From NCBI RefSeq assembly GCF_005298175.1, contig NZ_SZYH01000001.1, positions 3,348,001 to 3,412,000 on the forward strand: a DNA stretch of 64,000 bases, given 5' to 3'. This DNA is from Marinobacter panjinensis. GTDB lineage: Bacteria; Pseudomonadota; Gammaproteobacteria; Pseudomonadales; Oleiphilaceae. Numbering within the stretch: position 1 is the first letter of the stretch; every line of letters begins with the position of its first letter. Positions 60,146 through 64,000 of the stretch are shown here, piece by piece. Below the pieces are notes generated by a model. It was not told where the DNA came from. It saw only the letters and a list, made by a program, of their open reading frames with translations, and did no database searches. The position numbers and the translations under genes were made by a program.

Positions 60146-60628
60146 ATGTTGGATAATTGCCGTAATGCCAGGGAGCGTTGGGGTGGCGTCAGCGAACTGA
60201 TCGACCGTTGGCTGAAAGAAAGGCAGGAGTTGCTGGTGCACTATTGCGATTTATCCGGCACCGCGGATTACTCCCAGACAGACGTATTGCATGCGAAGTT
60301 CGTCAGGCTCTGCGAAGTGCTGGTGGATTACGTATCGGCAGGGCACTTCGAGATATACGATCAGTTGGTACAGGAAGCCAGGGAATTCAATGATGGCGGT
60401 CTGGAGCTGGCGGCAAGGCTGTATCCGAAGATTGAACAAACGACGGAAACGGCATTGAACTTTAATGATCGACTCAATGGCCAGTCGCTGACGGAAGCTG
60501 AGGTCCGCGAATTGTTCGAGCAGCTTTCAGAGCTGGGGGAAACCCTGGAAAGTCGCTTTGAAATGGAAGATTACCTCATTGAACACCTTCACAATGCCCA
60601 CGCAGAGAAGGTCATGTCGTCTGCCTGA
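60146..60628 (+). CDS. rsd: Anti-sigma 70 factor Rsd/AlgQ
   Basis: A 160-residue helical protein. It begins MLDNCRNARERWGGVSELIDRWLKERQELL and contains HAKFVRLCEVLVDYVSAGHFEIYDQL, typical of Rsd/AlgQ. Rsd binds sigma 70 and frees core RNA polymerase in stationary phase. It has AACCGGAGA before the ATG. The gene is convergent with the FKBP lipoprotein gene. Confidence 0.95.
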   Translation: MLDNCRNARERWGGVSELIDRWLKERQELLVHYCDLSGTADYSQTDVLHAKFVRLCEVLVDYVSAGHFEIYDQLVQEAREFNDGGLELAARLYPKIEQTTETALNFNDRLNGQSLTEAEVRELFEQLSELGETLESRFEMEDYLIEHLHNAHAEKVMSSA

Positions 60629-60643
60629 ATGGCACGTTTGATG

Positions 60644-60679
60644 GCTTCCCCCGGCATCACATGGTGAAGCGGGGGAAGC
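60644..60679. terminator. Hairpin between convergent rsd and FKBP genes
   Basis: GCTTCCCCC (60644-60652) pairs with GGGGGAAGC (60671-60679) around an 18-base loop. No T tract on either side, so it may be a factor-dependent stop or mere symmetry. Confidence 0.45.
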
Positions 60680-60694
60680 GCAGGGCAGACGTGA

Positions 60695-61405
60695 TTATTC
60701 TGGATTGATTTCCAGCAGTTCCACGTCAAACACCAGGGTCTCGTTTGGCCCGATCCTCTGGTTGCCACCGGGGCCATAGGCCAGATCCGCCGGAATATAG
60801 AGCTTGGCCCTGCTACCCTCGGACATCAGTTGCAGGCCTTCAGTCCAACCCGGAATAACCTGGTTCAGGCCGAAGGTAACCGGTTCGCCGCGCTCGCGGG
60901 AGCTGTCGAACACCTCACCTGAAATCAGTTCGCCGGTGTAGTGAACCTTGACCCGGTCATCTGCGCCTGGCTTTTCGCCGTTGCCTTCTTCCAGTATTTC
61001 GTACTGCAGGCCAGAATCGGTGGTTTCAACACCATCACGCTCTGCGTTCTCGGCCAGGAATTCTTCCCCTGCCTCACGGTTCTTTTGGGCCAGCTCTTCT
61101 GTCTTGGCTGACTCCTGCTCCTGCAGCTGGGCCTGGTAGGCCATCAGGGCCTCCTGGATTTCTTCCCGGCTCATGCGGGTCTGTTCTTCATCGCCGTCGT
61201 GGCCATGTTGAATGCCTTGCAGGAACTGATCCATCTTCAGATCTGGCAGATCGTTGCCCATCCGCTCACCCATCACCAGGCCCATGCCATAGCTGACCTT
61301 TTCATCGGTGGATTCCAGTGCGGGATTTTCCGGGGCAGCGTCCTGTTGAGAAGAGCAGCCGACCAAGGCGCCGGCAACGGCCAGCGCGATCAGGGTTTTG
61401 TTCAT
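60695..61405 (-). CDS. FKBP-type peptidyl-prolyl isomerase lipoprotein
   Basis: A 236-residue lipoprotein. The lipobox is LVGCSS near residue 17. An N-terminal dimerisation domain (EKVSYGMGLVMGERMGNDLPDL) leads into an FKBP domain (YEILEEGNGEKPGADDRVKVHYTGELISGEVFDSS) ending in FDVELLEINPE. This is the FkpA/FKBP22 arrangement. It acts as a periplasmic chaperone-isomerase for exported proteins. AAGGAACAGGCA sits before the ATG at 61405. Confidence 0.93.
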   Translation of the reverse strand: MNKTLIALAVAGALVGCSSQQDAAPENPALESTDEKVSYGMGLVMGERMGNDLPDLKMDQFLQGIQHGHDGDEEQTRMSREEIQEALMAYQAQLQEQESAKTEELAQKNREAGEEFLAENAERDGVETTDSGLQYEILEEGNGEKPGADDRVKVHYTGELISGEVFDSSRERGEPVTFGLNQVIPGWTEGLQLMSEGSRAKLYIPADLAYGPGGNQRIGPNETLVFDVELLEINPE

Positions 61406-61516
61406 TGCCTGTTCCTTCATTGTGGTTACTATTGAATGATTACGAACGCAGAAAAGGTAACGGGTTCTGTCGCCAGATGCCACTGAACATGTGTTAAGGG
61501 TGGGGTAACGGCAGCG

Positions 61517-61903
61517 TTAACTGCCGTTGTTGGCGGTGTTCGGAGACAGTGAGAACGGCGCCCGGTAGGGCGACTGCCAGTCGGTTTCCGGGTCGGAGGC
61601 TGGTGGTCCCAGGGTTTTGTTGTCTGTCCGTTCTATGGCCAGCGCATTCCATGGGCCCTGGGCTGGCGGTTTGTCGGCGTAATGCCAGCTACCGTCGCTG
61701 TCCTGCCACTTGAAAACGATATCCGGTCCCTCAGTGGGCACGGGAGAAGGGACCAGCCCCTCGAACGAGGGAATGTCCACATTTGCTTGTGTTTCTGCAG
61801 CCTTGGATGACGTTTCCGCGGGGTCGTTAAGGCCAAAGAACATTAACGCAACAAGAACGCCCAGTGCGGGAAACGCCAGCCGGATCAGCCATTTCATCAA
61901 CAT
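61517..61903 (-). CDS. DUF4124-like membrane-anchored protein
   Basis: A 128-residue protein with one N-terminal membrane span (LIRLAFPALGVLVALMFFGL) and a C-terminal motif FKWQDSDGSWHYADKPP, the hallmark of DUF4124. Its start (ATG at 61903 or 61897) overlaps the end of the TIGR02444-like gene. Function unknown. Confidence 0.75.
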   Translation of the reverse strand: MLMKWLIRLAFPALGVLVALMFFGLNDPAETSSKAAETQANVDIPSFEGLVPSPVPTEGPDIVFKWQDSDGSWHYADKPPAQGPWNALAIERTDNKTLGPPASDPETDWQSPYRAPFSLSPNTANNGS

Positions 61904-62430
61904 GGCCCGTTATCTCCCTTTGCGAGTATCGACAGTTCTCTGGCGAGTGTGTCCAGCAGTCTGCCGGTCCCGTTATCCATGTTACCCTCCGGTGCTGCAG
62001 CAAGAAGGTTATTCCGGGCCAGACTGGCCGTGGGTTCCTCGCTGGAGCCTGTATTTGTGTCTGAAACCAGGGACTGATAAGCCAGCGCCAGCTCGACCCG
62101 CTCTGCTTCAAGTTCGCTGCGGGCTATGCATTCCCTCACCATAGCAGTGTGAGGGTTGGTTTTCGTTATGTATTTTCTCGCAGACCTGAGTGGCCCGGTA
62201 ACCTGGCTTCGCCAGTCTGTTACCGAGCGACTCTCCCGGCCGGTAAATCTGTAGCCAGAGGACGCAAGCCAGATCGCGCATAGAATCCGGGTAACACTCC
62301 AGCCCCGGCTCTGCAGCTCCAGACACATTTCCTGTGCCCGGGGCGATTCCCAGAATCGGCAGGCAAAATGCCATAACGGGTTTTCCGGATCAGCATCCTC
62401 AGGTATCTTGCTCCCGCTACTACACGACAT
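61897..62430 (-). CDS. TIGR02444-like protein
   Basis: A 177-residue cytoplasmic protein. The region NPLWHFACRFWESPRAQEMCLELQ and ILCAIWLASSGYRF fits the TIGR02444 family seen beside yheS in Pseudomonas-like genomes. The last part is rich in small residues and has no recognised fold. It is divergent from yheS by 48 bases and overlaps the DUF4124-like gene by seven bases, so those two are co-transcribed. Function unknown. Confidence 0.8.
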   Translation of the reverse strand: MSCSSGSKIPEDADPENPLWHFACRFWESPRAQEMCLELQSRGWSVTRILCAIWLASSGYRFTGRESRSVTDWRSQVTGPLRSARKYITKTNPHTAMVRECIARSELEAERVELALAYQSLVSDTNTGSSEEPTASLARNNLLAAAPEGNMDNGTGRLLDTLARELSILAKGDNGPC

Positions 62431-62478
62431 GGGGCATCTGCCGGTTCCTTATTAAACGTTCCCTGATACCATTACGTT

Positions 62479-64000
62479 ATGCTAACGATAACCGATCTCA
62501 GTTTACAACGGGGTGGCGTCTGGTTGCTAGAAGCCGTCAACCTGACCGTTCAGCCTGGCCAACGGGTGGCGATAGTCGGTGCCAATGGTGCCGGAAAATC
62601 CAGTTTATTCCAGTTATTGCTGGGGCAGCTGTCACCGGAGCAGGGGAGTGTGTCATTGCCCGGTGGTTGCCGGATTGCCCACATGGCCCAGGAAGTGGCT
62701 GCCACGTCCCGGAGTGCCCGGGATTTCGTGCTGGATGGCGACCACGACCTTCGGCGGATGGAGGCAGAACTGGCTGCCGCGGAAGAGCGCGGGGATGATC
62801 ACGCCATTGCACGTATTCATGGCGAGCTGGACGTTCACGAGGCCTGGTCCGCGCCGCGCCGGGCGGAATCCCTGCTGCGGGGGCTCGGGTTTTCCGATGC
62901 CGACGCCGACCGGCCGGTATCGTCGTTTTCCGGTGGCTGGCGGATACGTCTGAACCTGGCTCAGGCACTGATGCGCCCGTCGGATCTGTTGCTGCTGGAT
63001 GAGCCCACCAACCACCTGGATCTGGATGCATGCCTGTGGCTGGAAAACTGGCTGCGGCGTTACGAGGGCACGCTGCTGTTCATCTCACACGATCGGGACT
63101 TTATGGATCGAGTGGCGACACACCTTGTGCACTTTGATCAACGGCAGCTGGAGTTATATACGGGTAATTACTCAGCCTTCGAAACCCAGCGCAGCGAACG
63201 TCTTGCCCAACAACAGGCCGGTTATGAACGCCAGCAAGCGAAGATAGCCGAGATTCAGCGCTTCATTGACCGGTTCAGAGCCCAAGCCACGAAAGCACGC
63301 CAGGCCCAGAGCCGTGTCAAAGCGCTGGAGCGTATGGAGAGAATTGCTCCCGCCCACGTGGATTCGCCATTCAGTTTCGAGTTCCCGATGGCGGACAAGG
63401 TCTCTAATCCGCTGCTGTCTATCCGCAACGGTGCCGCCGGCTACGGCGATACGGTCATTCTGGAGGGGATCAATCTCTCCCTGATGCCCGGCAGCCGAGT
63501 TGGTCTGCTGGGCCCCAACGGCGCTGGCAAGTCCACGCTGATGGATGCCCTTCGCGGTGAGAGCACGTTGCTACGGGGCGAGCGGACCACCGGGGAGCAT
63601 CTGGCCATCGGCTATTTTGCCCAGCATCAGTTGGAGTCCCTTGATCTGGATGCCAGCCCCTTTCTGCACCTGCAACGGCTGTCTCCCAGAGCCTCGGAGC
63701 AAAGCATCCGCAATTTTCTGGGCGGCTTCGACTTCCACGGAGACGGTGCCCTGAGTGCCATCCGCTCGTTTTCCGGTGGGGAAAAGGCGCGGGTAGCCCT
63801 GGCCGTCATTGCCTGGCAAAAACCCAACCTGCTGTTGCTGGACGAGCCCACCAACCACCTGGACCTGGAAATGCGCCAGGCCCTGACCATGGCCCTGCAG
63901 AACTTCGACGGAGCGATTGTCGTGGTCTCCCACGATCGTCACCTGTTACGTAACACGGTGGATGATTTCTGGCTGGTGAACGATGGCCGGGTGACGGAAT
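62479..64000 (+). CDS. yheS: ABC-F type ATPase YheS (partial, runs off window)
   Basis: Reading from the ATG at 62479 gives 507 residues without a stop. Two ABC domains are present: Walker A GANGAGKSS and GPNGAGKST, signature FSGGWRIRLNLAQAL and FSGGEKARVALAVI, Walker B LLLLDEPTNHLDLD and LLLLDEPTNHLDLE. The linker has FIDRFRAQATKARQAQSRVKAL, diagnostic of YheS/Uup-type ABC-F proteins. No membrane domain. These are ribosome-associated translation factors rather than transporters. The C-terminus is cut by the window edge. Confidence 0.94.
   Translation, partial: MLTITDLSLQRGGVWLLEAVNLTVQPGQRVAIVGANGAGKSSLFQLLLGQLSPEQGSVSLPGGCRIAHMAQEVAATSRSARDFVLDGDHDLRRMEAELAAAEERGDDHAIARIHGELDVHEAWSAPRRAESLLRGLGFSDADADRPVSSFSGGWRIRLNLAQALMRPSDLLLLDEPTNHLDLDACLWLENWLRRYEGTLLFISHDRDFMDRVATHLVHFDQRQLELYTGNYSAFETQRSERLAQQQAGYERQQAKIAEIQRFIDRFRAQATKARQAQSRVKALERMERIAPAHVDSPFSFEFPMADKVSNPLLSIRNGAAGYGDTVILEGINLSLMPGSRVGLLGPNGAGKSTLMDALRGESTLLRGERTTGEHLAIGYFAQHQLESLDLDASPFLHLQRLSPRASEQSIRNFLGGFDFHGDGALSAIRSFSGGEKARVALAVIAWQKPNLLLLDEPTNHLDLEMRQALTMALQNFDGAIVVVSHDRHLLRNTVDDFWLVNDGRVTE

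Overview
The window looks like a chromosomal segment of a marine, oil- and lipid-associated gammaproteobacterium, most likely Marinobacter or a close relative. The grounds are tandem wax ester synthase/DGAT genes, a DUF1302-DUF1329-YCF48-RND cluster, a bkd operon with a LiuR-like operator, and housekeeping genes (rep, tex, gshA, rmf, rsd, yheS, bfd-bfr) that are typical of this group. The genus is an inference from gene content; no rRNA is present.

Layout. (1) 1-4.5 kb, minus strand: a PhnDCEE-type ABC importer followed by a HAD phosphatase and a DeoR-type regulator that runs off the left edge; no C-P lyase genes are visible. An OsmC gene follows. (2) 5.3-27.5 kb: a lipid/ketone metabolism block. 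It holds two oxidoreductases, a haem-motif beta-propeller protein, an AraC-type regulator, a cupin dioxygenase, an acyl-CoA ligase, a VOC protein, a zinc alcohol dehydrogenase, a 3beta-HSD-like dehydrogenase, an HSL-type esterase, two WS/DGATs and a putative trans-envelope lipid system (DUF1302 barrel, DUF1329, YCF48-like, MMPL-type RND). Four of its intergenic regions carry the same 18-bp motif, so it may be one regulon. (3) 27.5-38.3 kb: an accessory block with catabolic genes (LysR, DoxX, glutathionyl-hydroquinone reductase, LigB/DODA dioxygenase, cytosine deaminase) and a complete integron. The integron has an intI with a perfect LexA box, an attI junction, and four cassettes with attC sites, one of which encodes a Phd-YoeB toxin-antitoxin pair. 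(4) 38.2-64 kb: an intact tRNA-Arg(CCG) followed by core genes: a Ser/Thr kinase, the branched-chain 2-oxoacid dehydrogenase operon, yaeQ, lrgAB, bfd, bfr, phosphomannomutase, pldA, a cytochrome c5, rep, a GGDEF/EAL protein, tex, gshA, rmf, a FliL-like gene, dsbB, rsd, an FKBP lipoprotein and a partial yheS.

The tRNA-Arg 3' end plus its terminator occurs three times in direct orientation (about 5.32, 27.5 and 38.2 kb). These copies frame blocks 2 and 3 exactly. The simplest reading is two successive insertions at the tRNA-Arg 3' end, whose own integrases are gone.

The best candidates for an undescribed system are the motif-linked lipid regulon with its putative envelope transporter (5.4-27.1 kb), and the SOS-controlled integron sitting in a tRNA-bounded island.
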